This document shows positions 8,793 through 17,281 of a stretch of 64,000 nucleotides of DNA, in pieces (within the stretch, counting starts at the first letter, position 1; every line of letters begins with the position of its first letter). Position numbers and translations under genes: made by a program. Origin of the DNA: Luteitalea pratensis (GTDB lineage Bacteria; Acidobacteriota; Vicinamibacteria; Vicinamibacterales; Vicinamibacteraceae); assembly GCF_001618865.1 (NCBI RefSeq), contig NZ_CP015136.1, forward strand, positions 5,863,001-5,927,000. Direction: 5' to 3'. Under the pieces are notes generated by a model. The model had not been told where the DNA came from. It saw nothing but the letters and a program-made list of their open reading frames with translations, and made no database searches.

Positions 8793-10091
8793 ATGGCCGG
8801 CGGGCCGATGAGGCAACCGGCCGTCCTCGCTGCGCTGGCCACCTGCAACCTGGCTGTTACCTTCGGCTTCCAGTGGCTGCCGGTGATGGCCCTTGGTGTC
8901 GGCGCCTCCACCGACGCCTTCTTCGTCAGCAACCTGGTACCGCAGTTGGTCCTCGCGGTGATTGGCGCCAATCTCACGAGCGTGCTGACGCCGCAGTTGT
9001 CGACGCACGAAGGCGTGCGCTTCTCGACCACCGCGTGGACGTTCGCCTACGGCCTCGCGGCGGCCGCCGTGCTCGTCAACGGCCTGCTCTGGGTGGCTGC
9101 ACCGCTGTGGGTGTCGTGGGTGGCGCCTGGTTTCGACGCATCGACGTTGGCCCTCACGCTCGACCTCGTACGCATCCAGCTTGTCGGTTCGGCGTGCTCG
9201 ATGCTGCTGATGGCGACGTGGGCGGCGGCGTACGCGCGGCACCAGTTCGTCCGCGTCGAGACCACCGGCATCCTGGCGGGGCTTGTCGGACTCCTTGTGG
9301 CGTGGGTACTGATGCCGAGTCACGGCGTGCACGCGATCGCCTGGTCCTTGGTGTTGCGCGCGGTACTCCAGGTCGTGTTCCTGGTGCCTGCGCTCGGGCC
9401 GGTGCAGCGTCTGGACTGGCAGGCGGCGGGCGGGCCGGCGGCGCTGCAGCGGCTCACGCCGCTGATGGCCGGCGCGCTGTACTATCGCGCCGACCCGATC
9501 GTCGAACGCGTGCTCGCCTCGTTCGCGCCACCCGGCCAGTTGTCGATCCTGAACCTCGGGCAACAGGCGTACGGCGCCGCAACACAGATCGTGACCCGTG
9601 CGCTCATCAACCCGATGATGCCCGGGCTCGCACGCTCCGCCGCGGCACGCGCGTGGGCCGAGTTCGCGGCCACGGTGCGGCGCCGACTCGTCCTCGTGCT
9701 TGCACTCGCCGTCGGCGGATGGCTGCTGCTGGCGGCTGCCGGGCGGCCGGTGATGGCCGCCGTCTTCGCCCGGTGGCTCGATCCGGGCGAGATCGCGCTC
9801 CTGCATGCGGTGCTGATCGCGCTAGCCGGCGTCGGGGCAGGCGGCGTGGCCGGCCAGGTGCTGACCGTCGGCTTCTATGCCTACGGCAACACGGTCACGC
9901 CCACACGGGTCGGCGTGATCGGCTTCACGCTCGGCATCCTGCTGAAGGCCGCCGGGTTCTGGTGGGGCGGAATCGTCGGGCTGGCGGTCGCCACGTCGAT
10001 CTCGTACGTCGGCAACGCCTGTGCGCATCTGCTCCTGCTCCGGCGCGATGTCGCGGCGCAGGCACGGCGCGTGGAGGTCCCGGGCCCATGA
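8793..10091 (+). CDS. MurJ/Wzx-like lipid-linked oligosaccharide flippase
   Basis: A 432-residue integral membrane protein with about twelve helices and the MOP-superfamily MurJ/MviN look: an N-terminal GASTDAFFVSNLVPQLV stretch, SVLTPQLSTHEG, and the central YYRADPIVERVLASFAPPGQL that carries the conserved charged residues. MurJ/Wzx proteins flip undecaprenyl-diphosphate-linked glycans from the cytoplasmic to the periplasmic leaflet. Placed between two GT4 genes, it is more likely a dedicated Wzx than the housekeeping MurJ. An in-frame ATG at 8808 is an alternative start. With the Wzy/WaaL-like protein at 5924 it suggests a flippase-dependent route that coexists with the Wzm/Wzt exporter elsewhere in the window. 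Confidence 0.8.
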   Translation: MAGGPMRQPAVLAALATCNLAVTFGFQWLPVMALGVGASTDAFFVSNLVPQLVLAVIGANLTSVLTPQLSTHEGVRFSTTAWTFAYGLAAAAVLVNGLLWVAAPLWVSWVAPGFDASTLALTLDLVRIQLVGSACSMLLMATWAAAYARHQFVRVETTGILAGLVGLLVAWVLMPSHGVHAIAWSLVLRAVLQVVFLVPALGPVQRLDWQAAGGPAALQRLTPLMAGALYYRADPIVERVLASFAPPGQLSILNLGQQAYGAATQIVTRALINPMMPGLARSAAARAWAEFAATVRRRLVLVLALAVGGWLLLAAAGRPVMAAVFARWLDPGEIALLHAVLIALAGVGAGGVAGQVLTVGFYAYGNTVTPTRVGVIGFTLGILLKAAGFWWGGIVGLAVATSISYVGNACAHLLLLRRDVAAQARRVEVPGP

Positions 10092-11155
10092 CACCGCTGC
10101 GCGTGTGCGCCATCACGGCCGGCCGCAACGCACCGCCCGCTCGCTTCCGGATTCGACAGCATCTGCAGCCCCTGCGGACGATGGGCGTCGAGGTCACCGA
10201 GTACGTGCCGCGCGTGCCGCAAGCCATGCCGATGCCCGGGATGCTGCGGCATGTGCGACGACGCTGGCTGGGGCCCGTCAGTGCGGCGTGGGCCCTGGCC
10301 CACGCGGCCGCACGCCTGCCCGCCATCGTCGACAGCCGGACGTTCGATGCCGTGTGGCTCGAGCGGTCGTTTGCACCGGGGCTCGATCCGCTGGCGCGGC
10401 TGATCCGCCGGCCACTGGTGCTCGATATCGACGACGCGGTATGGCTAGAGGGCCTTGCGGGAAAGGGCCTGCCGGGGCTGACCCGCCAGGCTGCGGCGGC
10501 AATCGCCGGCAACCGCTACCTGGCCGACTGGCTGGCTCCGTTCTGCTCGAACGTGCACATCGTGCCGACCGCCATCGACTGTCAGCGCTTCTCGCCCGCC
10601 AGCAGGCACGCGGGGGCGGCGGCGCGGCAGGGCTTCGTCATGGGCTGGACCGGTACGGCCGGCAACTTCCGTCATCTGGAGTCGATCGCCCCGGCACTGT
10701 CGCGCGTGCTGCGGGAGGTGCCAGGCGCGTCGCTGCTCGTGATCGCCGAGCGCGAGCCGCAGTTACCAGCCCTCGTCGGGCTGCCCGTCACCTTCGTGCG
10801 CTGGTCGCCCGTGGTGGAGGTGACGGCGCTGGCGGGCGCCGACGTCGGCATCATGCCGCTCGAAGACAATGAATGGACGCGCGGGAAGTGCAGCTTCAAG
10901 ATGCTGCAGTACATGGCCCTCGGCCTGCCCACCGTGGTGTCGCCGGTCGGCATGAACCGAGACGTGCTGGCGCACGGCGAATCGGGGATCGCGGCTGTCA
11001 GCCAGGATGACTGGGTCGCTGCCCTACGTCAGTTGGCCGGCGACCCGGACTTGCGGCATCGGCTCGGCAGCACCGGCCGGGAGGTGGTGCTGGCCCACTA
11101 CGACGTGCCGGTCGTCGCGGCACGGATCGCCGCCGCGTTGCGATCGGTCGCGTGA
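10088..11155 (+). CDS. Family 4-like glycosyltransferase
   Basis: A 355-residue GT-B protein; the ATG at 10,088 overlaps the flippase stop (ATGA). The N-terminal domain carries RFRIRQHLQPLRTMGVEV and LVLDIDDAVWLEGLAGKG, a pattern common to GT4 enzymes that begin with the 'PPARFR' acceptor signature. The C-terminal domain shows MGWTGTAGNFRHLESIAPAL and CSFKMLQYMALGLPTVVSPV, the donor-sugar binding region. It is cytoplasmic, and its substrate is unknown. Last gene of the 7578-11,155 unit; a hairpin at 11,166-11,182 separates it from the convergent fnlC-like gene. Confidence 0.8.
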   Translation: MTPLRVCAITAGRNAPPARFRIRQHLQPLRTMGVEVTEYVPRVPQAMPMPGMLRHVRRRWLGPVSAAWALAHAAARLPAIVDSRTFDAVWLERSFAPGLDPLARLIRRPLVLDIDDAVWLEGLAGKGLPGLTRQAAAAIAGNRYLADWLAPFCSNVHIVPTAIDCQRFSPASRHAGAAARQGFVMGWTGTAGNFRHLESIAPALSRVLREVPGASLLVIAEREPQLPALVGLPVTFVRWSPVVEVTALAGADVGIMPLEDNEWTRGKCSFKMLQYMALGLPTVVSPVGMNRDVLAHGESGIAAVSQDDWVAALRQLAGDPDLRHRLGSTGREVVLAHYDVPVVAARIAAALRSVA

Positions 11156-11165
11156 GCGGTGCCGT

Positions 11166-11182
11166 CGGGCGTCCAACGCCCG
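11166..11182. terminator. Bidirectional terminator-like hairpin between convergent genes
   Basis: Perfect 7-base arms CGGGCGT (11,166-11,172) and ACGCCCG (11,176-11,182) around a CCA loop, in the only 30 bases between two convergent genes. There is no uridine run on either side, so it may stop transcription only with Rho, or merely block read-through. Confidence 0.4.
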
Positions 11183-11185
11183 CCT

Positions 11186-12283
11186 TCACTGGTGGCGACG
11201 AAGGCTGAGCCGACCGAGCACCAGTTTCACCACCGTGCGCGCCACAAGCGGAACTTCGTACTCCGGCGGGGCCTGCCAGTCGGGCTCCTGGGCGAGCACC
11301 AGCCGCATCGCCCGGACCACGTGTTCCGGATCGGCGCCGCTCAGTATGTTGCTGCCGCATTCCAGCGTCTCGGGCCGTTCGGTGACGTCGCGGATCGTCA
11401 CGTTCGGGACGTGGAAGATCGCGCATTCCTCTTGTACCGTGCCGCTGTCGGACAACACCGCCCGGGCCTCGCGTTCGAGCCGCACGAAATCGAAGAAGCC
11501 GAGCGGGTCGAGCAGGCGGACGTGCGCCGGGTCCGGCGTCAGGCCGGCCAGCCGGAGCCGATGCGCGGTGCGTGGGTGCACGCTGAAGAGCACCGGCAGG
11601 GAGAACTCGCGCGACACGTCGACGATGGCGCCGACAAGACGGGCCAGGCGGGCGGGGTCGTCCACGTTCTCGGCGCGGTGCATCGTGAGCAGGAAGAACC
11701 CGCGCGGCGCCACACCGAAGCGAATCAGGGCATCGCTGGCGTCGATGTGCGATCGATAGTGCGTCAGCACCTCGCCGATCGGATTGCCGGTGATGAAGAT
11801 CCGCTCGCGCTCGATACCTTCCCGAACGAGGTTCTCCTTGCTGCGGACGGTGTACGGCATCAGCACCGTGCTCGAGTGGTCGATGACCCGTCGGTTGATC
11901 TCCTCCGGCACGCGATCGTCGTAGCACCGGTTCCCCGCTTCCATGTGGTAGACGGGGATGCCGAGGCGGGCGGCGACCAGCGCCGAGAGTCCGCTGTTCG
12001 TGTCGCCGAGGATCAGCACGCGGTCGGGCCGTTCGCGTTCGAGGACCTCGCCGATGCGGGTGAAGAGTTCGCCGATCTGTGCGGCGGCGCTGGATCCGGA
12101 GACGTGCAGGTGCTCGTCCGGCGCGCGAACGCCGAGTTCGCGGAAGAACACGTCGGAGAGGTTCGGGTCGTAGTTCTGGCCGGTGTGGACGAGGCGATGC
12201 GTACCCGCGTCGTCGAGCATGGGGATCACCCGGCTCAGCCGGATGATCTCCGGCCGCGTGCCGACGACGGTCATGACCTTCAT
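11186..12283 (-). CDS. UDP-HexNAc 2-epimerase, WecB/FnlC-like
   Basis: A 365-residue non-hydrolysing UDP-N-acetylhexosamine 2-epimerase. Signature segments include VVGTRPEIIRLSRVIPML at the N-terminus, HTGQNYDPNLSDVFF, VLILGDTNSGLSA and HMEAGNRCYDDRVPEEINRR, all typical of the WecB/FnlC GT-B-like fold. It sits last in the order reductase, dehydratase, 2-epimerase, matching FnlB-FnlA-FnlC (WbjC-WbjB-WbjD). The C2 epimerisation would therefore complete a UDP-L-FucNAc or UDP-L-QuiNAc pathway rather than make ManNAc; this is inference from neighbours. It starts 7 bases after the dehydratase gene. Confidence 0.85.
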   Translation of the reverse strand: MKVMTVVGTRPEIIRLSRVIPMLDDAGTHRLVHTGQNYDPNLSDVFFRELGVRAPDEHLHVSGSSAAAQIGELFTRIGEVLERERPDRVLILGDTNSGLSALVAARLGIPVYHMEAGNRCYDDRVPEEINRRVIDHSSTVLMPYTVRSKENLVREGIERERIFITGNPIGEVLTHYRSHIDASDALIRFGVAPRGFFLLTMHRAENVDDPARLARLVGAIVDVSREFSLPVLFSVHPRTAHRLRLAGLTPDPAHVRLLDPLGFFDFVRLEREARAVLSDSGTVQEECAIFHVPNVTIRDVTERPETLECGSNILSGADPEHVVRAMRLVLAQEPDWQAPPEYEVPLVARTVVKLVLGRLSLRRHQ

Positions 12284-12290
12284 GGCAATC

Positions 12291-13337
12291 TCAGGCCTTC
12301 AGTTCGGCGGGCAGCGGTTCGGCCAGGTACGGCGCGAGCAGGTCGCGAAGGCCGGCGTGATCGAGGGTGATGTCGGCCGACGAGTACTCGCTGCTCAGCA
12401 CCGTGCTCGACGTGCTCTGGGGCTCGCATTCCGGCAGCATCGGGCAGATCACGTAGTACCCGTTCCGCTCGAGGGTCCGATGACACTCCTCTTCGGACAC
12501 CATGATCTCGTGGATCTTCTCGCCCGGACGAATGCCGGTGTAGGCGATCGGGATGTCGCGACCGTCGATCAGCACCTCGGCGAGATCGGTCATGCGGGCC
12601 GCCGGGACACGCGGCACGTAGATCTCGCCGCGTTGCGCGTGCTCGAGCGCCGCCAGCACCGTGTCCACCGCGCCATCGAGCGTGAGCAGGAAGCGCGTCA
12701 TCTCCTTGAGCGTGATCGTCACCGGGCCGCCGTGGGCGATCTGCTCGAGGAACAACGGCACCACCGATCCCCGCGACGCGACGACGTTGCCGTAGCGGAC
12801 GCAGGCAAAGCGCGTATCGGGCTGGCGCAGGTTGGCCTCGACGAGGATGCGCTCCATCACCGCCTTGGTCATGCCCATGACGTTGATCGGCTTGCACGCC
12901 TTGTCGGTGGAGATGCCGACAACGGTCTCGACGCGCGAACTCGCGGCCATCGTCGCCCGCACCAGCGCGTCGGCGCCCATGACGTTCGTACGTACGGCCT
13001 CGACCGGGAAGTACTCGCAGGCCGGCACCTGCTTCAGCGCCGCCGCGTGGATGACGATGTCGGTGCCGCGCAGGACCTCCACAAGCGTGTCGTCGTCGCG
13101 GACGTCGCCGATACGAAAGGCCAGCGCCTCACGCGCCTGCTCGTAGATGACATCGTCGGTCGCCGCCCGCCGGTGGAGGAAGCGCAGGCGCATCTCGTGC
13201 TGCTTGGCTTCGTCGCGCGACAGCACCGTCACCCGGGCAGGACGCCCCAAGCTGCCGTCGAGCAGGCGGCGGACGATCCGCTGCCCCAAAGAACCCGTCC
13301 CCCCCGTCACCAGTACCCGCTTGTTGTCTAACGTCAC
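12291..13337 (-). CDS. UDP-GlcNAc 4,6-dehydratase/5-epimerase, FnlA/WbjB/CapE-like
   Basis: Start chosen at GTG 13,337 (VTLDNKRVLVTGGTGSLG), which overlaps the upstream reductase stop (GTGA) and gives 348 residues, the normal family length. The Rossmann motif is TGGTGSLGQRI. The catalytic Tyr is replaced by Met in NVMGMTKAVMERI, as is usual in the inverting CapE/FnlA/FlaA1/PglF dehydratases, with STDKACKP supplying the conserved Asp-Lys pair. The reaction converts UDP-GlcNAc into a 4-keto-6-deoxy-L-arabino sugar. Reductase and 2-epimerase genes flank it, defining a three-step L-sugar donor pathway. Confidence 0.88.
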   Translation of the reverse strand: MTLDNKRVLVTGGTGSLGQRIVRRLLDGSLGRPARVTVLSRDEAKQHEMRLRFLHRRAATDDVIYEQAREALAFRIGDVRDDDTLVEVLRGTDIVIHAAALKQVPACEYFPVEAVRTNVMGADALVRATMAASSRVETVVGISTDKACKPINVMGMTKAVMERILVEANLRQPDTRFACVRYGNVVASRGSVVPLFLEQIAHGGPVTITLKEMTRFLLTLDGAVDTVLAALEHAQRGEIYVPRVPAARMTDLAEVLIDGRDIPIAYTGIRPGEKIHEIMVSEEECHRTLERNGYYVICPMLPECEPQSTSSTVLSSEYSSADITLDHAGLRDLLAPYLAEPLPAELKA

Positions 13338-14236
13338 TTCGATTCCTCGTGTCCTGAAAGGGAACGCACGTCCTCGTACCGTGTCGGGTCGGCGGCCATC
13401 CTGGCCACCATGGCTTCCCACGACGGCGGCACATACCCCGTCGCGGCGCGGAAGCGCGCGCTGTCGAGACTGCGATCGATGCGCGGTTGGTCACGCGGAT
13501 TCAGCGTCACGCGTGCCGCAAAGGCTGCGTCCAGCAGGTCGAGGAGGGACAGCTTGTCGATTGCCGCCGCCGAGACATGATACAGGCCCTCCAGGCCGTG
13601 GTGCCGCTCGAGCACATCGAGGATGATGCCTGCCAATTCGGTGGTCGTGAAGCCGCTGAACACCGCGCCGCGGTAGCCGTCGGCGGTCAGTCCGCGACGG
13701 CCGAGGAACCATTCCACGAGGCCCGACGAGCCGTGCAGTTCGCGGCCGATGATCGACGTCCGCAGCGTCAGACAGCCGCTGCCGGTCACCTCGCCGAGCG
13801 CCTTCGAGCGGCCGTACAGGTCCGGCGCATCCGGCACCTCGCCCTCGACGCGCCCGCCCCGCGAGCCGTCGAACACGCAGTCGGTGCTGATTTGCACCAA
13901 TCGCGCGCCACGGGCCGCACAGGCCCGGGCCAGCAGGTGCGGCAGCAGCGCGTTGATGGTGATCGACTGCACCGGGTCCTTCGCGCCCGCGAGTTGCTTG
14001 ATAATGCCGACGCAGTTGATCACCGCATCCGGCCGCGCCCGATCGAGGGCCGCCTCCACGGTCTCGAAGTGGAAGGCGTCAACGCCGACGCACGTCCGCC
14101 GCGGATTACCCAGGCCGATCGCGCGCAGCGCCGGCGTGACGGTACGCACCGTGGCCCACGTCTCGAATCTGGCGTCGGCCAGTTGCCAGACCTTGTGGCC
14201 CAGCATCCCGGCGCCACCCACCACGAGCACTCGCAT
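13334..14236 (-). CDS. RmlD-type SDR reductase for UDP-4-keto-6-deoxy-L-HexNAc
   Basis: Start placed at ATG 14,236: AGGGAG lies 9 bases upstream of it, whereas the ATG at 14,245 directly abuts that site. The 300-residue protein has GGAGMLGHKV, ISTDCVFDGSRGG and DLYGRSKALGE, the RmlD-like NADPH-binding and YxxxK motifs. Canonical FnlB/CapF/WbjC enzymes are ~370 residues with a C-terminal cupin domain, which is absent here; the RmlD-like reductase WbvR of the UDP-L-QuiNAc pathway is a better size match. It would reduce the 4-keto intermediate made by the adjacent dehydratase. First of the three pathway genes, and translationally coupled to the second. Confidence 0.8.
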   Translation of the reverse strand: MRVLVVGGAGMLGHKVWQLADARFETWATVRTVTPALRAIGLGNPRRTCVGVDAFHFETVEAALDRARPDAVINCVGIIKQLAGAKDPVQSITINALLPHLLARACAARGARLVQISTDCVFDGSRGGRVEGEVPDAPDLYGRSKALGEVTGSGCLTLRTSIIGRELHGSSGLVEWFLGRRGLTADGYRGAVFSGFTTTELAGIILDVLERHHGLEGLYHVSAAAIDKLSLLDLLDAAFAARVTLNPRDQPRIDRSLDSARFRAATGYVPPSWEAMVARMAADPTRYEDVRSLSGHEESK

Positions 14237-14278
14237 CCGATTCATCTCCCTGTGCGCCCCAGCAGGGCCGCATGATGC

Positions 14279-16234
14279 TCAGTCCTTCAGGCGACCCTGC
14301 CCTGCGGTCAGCCCGGCCGCCGGCGGGCCGCTGCGGCTCGACACGCCCTGCGGGCTGGCGGGTCGCAATGCGGCCTCGACACGCAGCGATGGCACGAACG
14401 TCGGCACGGCTTCGGCCAGAAGCCGCTGCAGCGTCAGCGGATCGTCGACGATGGAGGCCCGCTCCAGGCTGCGGATGCAGGCGTTCAATGCCTCGCCATG
14501 CAGCGGCGGTTCCGGTTCCTGGACCCGGAAGACGTCGCCTTCCGCCACCGGCTCGATCAGACTGTTGTCCTCCCACAGGTGCTCGGCAAGCTTTTCCCCG
14601 GGCCGCAATCCCGTGAAGACGATTTCGATCTCGTCCGGCTCGAACCCGGACAGTCGAATGAGGTCCGTCGCCAGATCCACGATGCGCACCGGCTGCCCCA
14701 TGTTCAACACGAACAGCTCACCACCGTGCGCGAAACCGCCGGCCTTGAGCACCAGGTACACGGCCTCCGGGATGGTCATGAAGTACCGGGTCATGTCCGG
14801 ATCGGTCACCGTCACCGGGCCGCCGCGCGCGATCTGTCGCCGGAAGAACGGCACGACGCTGCCTCGGCTCCCGAGCACGTTGCCGAAGCGCACCGCGAGG
14901 AAGCGCCGGCCGCTTCGGGCGGCGGCATCGCGCACGATCATCTCCGCAATCCGCTTGGTGGCCCCCATGACGCTCGACGGCTGCACGGCCTTGTCGGTCG
15001 AGATCAACACGAAGCGCTCGACGCCATGCGCCAGCGCGCATTCGACGAGCGTCGCGGTGCCGACGACGTTGTTGGCGACCGCCTCGGCCGGATGCGCCTC
15101 CATCAGCGGCACATGCTTGTGCGCAGCCGCGTGGAACACCACCGACGGGCGATGCGTCGCGAAGACCCGATCGAGGCTGCTGCGGTGCCGGATGTCGGCG
15201 ATCACCGCGGACACGTCGATGGCCGGGAAGGTATGGCGGATGTGCTCAGCGCAGTCGAAGATGCTGTTCTCGCCATGGCCGACCAGGACGAGCGTCCTGG
15301 CGCCGGCCTTGGCAATCTGCCGACAGAGCTCGCTGCCAATCGAGCCGCCCGCGCCGGTGATCAGGACGTGCTGGTCACGCAGGTAGCTGGCCGTGTCCGG
15401 AGCCGCGACGATCGGCCGACGCCGCAGCAGATCGGTGATGTCGACCTCGCGCAGGCGCGACACACTGACGCCGCCCTCGAGCAGTTCGAACACACCAGGC
15501 ACCACCTTGGCGGGGACGCCGGCCTGCCGCGCCGCCTGCACGAGGTTGCGCAGCACCGGACCGGGGGCCTTGGGCATGGCAATGACCACCTCGTCGACGT
15601 GGCGCGCGAGCACGACCTCGCCCAGTTGGTCAAGGCGCGCCAGCACGCGGATCCCTTGAATGGACTTGCCGAGCTTGCCGCGATCATCGTCGAGGAACCC
15701 GACGGGCTCCAGGCCGAGCTGCGGGTTGCGCTGCATCTCGCGTACGACCATGGTCCCGGCCTGCCCCGCGCCGACGACGAGCACGCACTTGCCCTGCGAC
15801 GGCCGACGGCCGTGGTCCCTTGACGCCGCCCGCGCCTCGGCCAGCACACGCACCGCCACGCGAACGCCAGAAACGGCGAGCAGCGTCAGGAGCCAGTCGA
15901 TTGCGGGTACTGAACGGGGATATGCCGACACCCACCCCGTGGAGACGGCAGCGAGGGTCGCGGCACCGAACAGCACGGTTGCTGACGACACCGCGGTGAC
16001 GATGGTGAGCAGGTCACCGAGTCCCACGAACCGCCAGTACCGCGCGTACAACCCGAACGCGTAGAAGACCGGCAGCTTGAGGAGCGGCGCCGCCAGCAGC
16101 GAGAAGCGCACGGCTTCGGCAAACGGGTGGTCGGCCGCGAGCGGCGCCTGCCAGTCGAGCCGAAGCACGAAGGCGACGGCGACGCACAGCAGCACGGCCA
16201 CGGCGTCGACGATGAGAATGTAACGGTTTCGCAT
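14279..16234 (-). CDS. Membrane-bound nucleotide-sugar 4,6-dehydratase, WbpM/PglF/CapD-like
   Basis: A 651-residue, full-length WbpM-type protein. Residues ~1-110 hold four hydrophobic helices. A first Rossmann fold, VLVVGAGQAGTMVVREM, lies near residue 150, and the catalytic SDR domain begins with ITGAGGSIGSELCRQI. As in this family, the active-site Tyr is replaced by Met in SVMGATKRIAEM, with STDKAVQPS upstream. It would convert UDP-GlcNAc into UDP-4-keto-6-deoxy-GlcNAc at the cytoplasmic face of the inner membrane. It follows the WecA/WbpL-like gene by 6 bases and a WbpV-like reductase gene just upstream, the trio that in Pseudomonas makes and attaches D-QuiNAc or D-FucNAc. Confidence 0.9.
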   Translation of the reverse strand: MRNRYILIVDAVAVLLCVAVAFVLRLDWQAPLAADHPFAEAVRFSLLAAPLLKLPVFYAFGLYARYWRFVGLGDLLTIVTAVSSATVLFGAATLAAVSTGWVSAYPRSVPAIDWLLTLLAVSGVRVAVRVLAEARAASRDHGRRPSQGKCVLVVGAGQAGTMVVREMQRNPQLGLEPVGFLDDDRGKLGKSIQGIRVLARLDQLGEVVLARHVDEVVIAMPKAPGPVLRNLVQAARQAGVPAKVVPGVFELLEGGVSVSRLREVDITDLLRRRPIVAAPDTASYLRDQHVLITGAGGSIGSELCRQIAKAGARTLVLVGHGENSIFDCAEHIRHTFPAIDVSAVIADIRHRSSLDRVFATHRPSVVFHAAAHKHVPLMEAHPAEAVANNVVGTATLVECALAHGVERFVLISTDKAVQPSSVMGATKRIAEMIVRDAAARSGRRFLAVRFGNVLGSRGSVVPFFRRQIARGGPVTVTDPDMTRYFMTIPEAVYLVLKAGGFAHGGELFVLNMGQPVRIVDLATDLIRLSGFEPDEIEIVFTGLRPGEKLAEHLWEDNSLIEPVAEGDVFRVQEPEPPLHGEALNACIRSLERASIVDDPLTLQRLLAEAVPTFVPSLRVEAALRPASPQGVSSRSGPPAAGLTAGQGRLKD

Positions 16235-16240
16235 CGAATC

Positions 16241-17281
16241 TCAACCGGCTGCGGGCGGCGATACCGCCCGCGTCGCCAGGATCCAGAGTGTCACGGCGGC
16301 CACGACCAGGCACGACGCCGTCATCAGTACGCCCGTGCGGCCTGCGACCGTCAGCGACAACGCCGCGGCCAGGCCCACTCCCGCCAATGCGCCATAGAGC
16401 ATGGCGACCGCACGGTGGGTCCATCCTCCCACAATGAGCCGCTGATACAGATGCGACCGGTGCGCCTCCCAGATGCGCTCGCCCTTGGACGAACGCCATG
16501 CAAGCGTGGTGAGGGTATCGAACAGGAAGGGCCACAAGACCAACACGGTGGGCAACCACAAGCGATCCCCACCCAGCACCCACGGTACCGTCGCGAGCAG
16601 GAAGCCGAGCAGGGCACTCCCCGCGTCACCCATGAAAATCCGCGCGGGGCTCCAGTTGTGGAAGAGGAACCCGGCCACGGCGCCCAGCAGGACCACGCCA
16701 CACGCCTGTAGCGCGACACTGCCCTGCTGGAGCCCGAACATCACCCAGCTCACGCCGGCCACGGCGGCCTGGACACCGGCGATCCCGTCACTGCCATCCA
16801 TGAAATTGAACGCGTTGATGAACCAGGCAACCCACAGCACCATCACCGTAGCACCCGCGGCAACGGGCAGGGACATCGACCCGAGCGGGCCCAGATCGAC
16901 CACACGAACGCCACCTATCAGCCCTACCAGGACGACCGCCGTCAGGAGGTGGACGCCGAGACGCACCGACGCACCAACCGATCGCACGTCGTCGACGAAC
17001 GACACGAGGGCAATCGCCGCACCGATGGCGACGATCGCCCACAGCCCGCGAGCCTCGCTCGACGTGGCGACGGGCGAGGCAGCGACGATCGACAGGCCGG
17101 CAAGCAGCACGACCGCCAGGCCGACGCCGCCGAGTCGCGGCGTCGGTGTCGCGTGAGAGCTCCGGTGGTTCGGATGATCGAGGAGCGCCAGCGCGAGCGA
17201 CATCCGGCGTACGACTTCGACGAGCGTCGCGGTCAGGAGCGCCGCGATGACGCCCGCGCCAAGCAGGACGGCTGCGATCAT
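16241..17281 (-). CDS. Polyprenyl-phosphate HexNAc-1-phosphate transferase, WecA/WbpL-like
   Basis: A 346-residue integral membrane enzyme of the MraY/WecA superfamily with about ten helices. Conserved motifs: RSSHATPTPRLGGVG (cytoplasmic loop 1), VSFVDDVRS (Asp-Asp pair that binds Mg2+), NAFNFMDGSDGIAG, RIFMGDAGSALLGF, and EAHRSHLYQRL (His motif). It transfers a UDP-activated HexNAc-1-phosphate, here probably a 6-deoxy sugar such as QuiNAc or FucNAc, to undecaprenyl phosphate, the committing step of glycan assembly. ATG at 17,281 overlaps the upstream reductase stop (ATGA). It is the only initiating transferase seen in the window, so it is the likely starter for the main glycan. Confidence 0.9.
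   Translation of the reverse strand: MIAAVLLGAGVIAALLTATLVEVVRRMSLALALLDHPNHRSSHATPTPRLGGVGLAVVLLAGLSIVAASPVATSSEARGLWAIVAIGAAIALVSFVDDVRSVGASVRLGVHLLTAVVLVGLIGGVRVVDLGPLGSMSLPVAAGATVMVLWVAWFINAFNFMDGSDGIAGVQAAVAGVSWVMFGLQQGSVALQACGVVLLGAVAGFLFHNWSPARIFMGDAGSALLGFLLATVPWVLGGDRLWLPTVLVLWPFLFDTLTTLAWRSSKGERIWEAHRSHLYQRLIVGGWTHRAVAMLYGALAGVGLAAALSLTVAGRTGVLMTASCLVVAAVTLWILATRAVSPPAAG

Noticed and set aside
6876-9806. Very long open frame on the minus strand across the ligase-like gene, the divergent gap and a GT4 and flippase gene
   Set aside because: It crosses three well-supported genes in other frames and its translation is Arg/Gly/Asp-rich with no domain; it is a GC-rich shadow.
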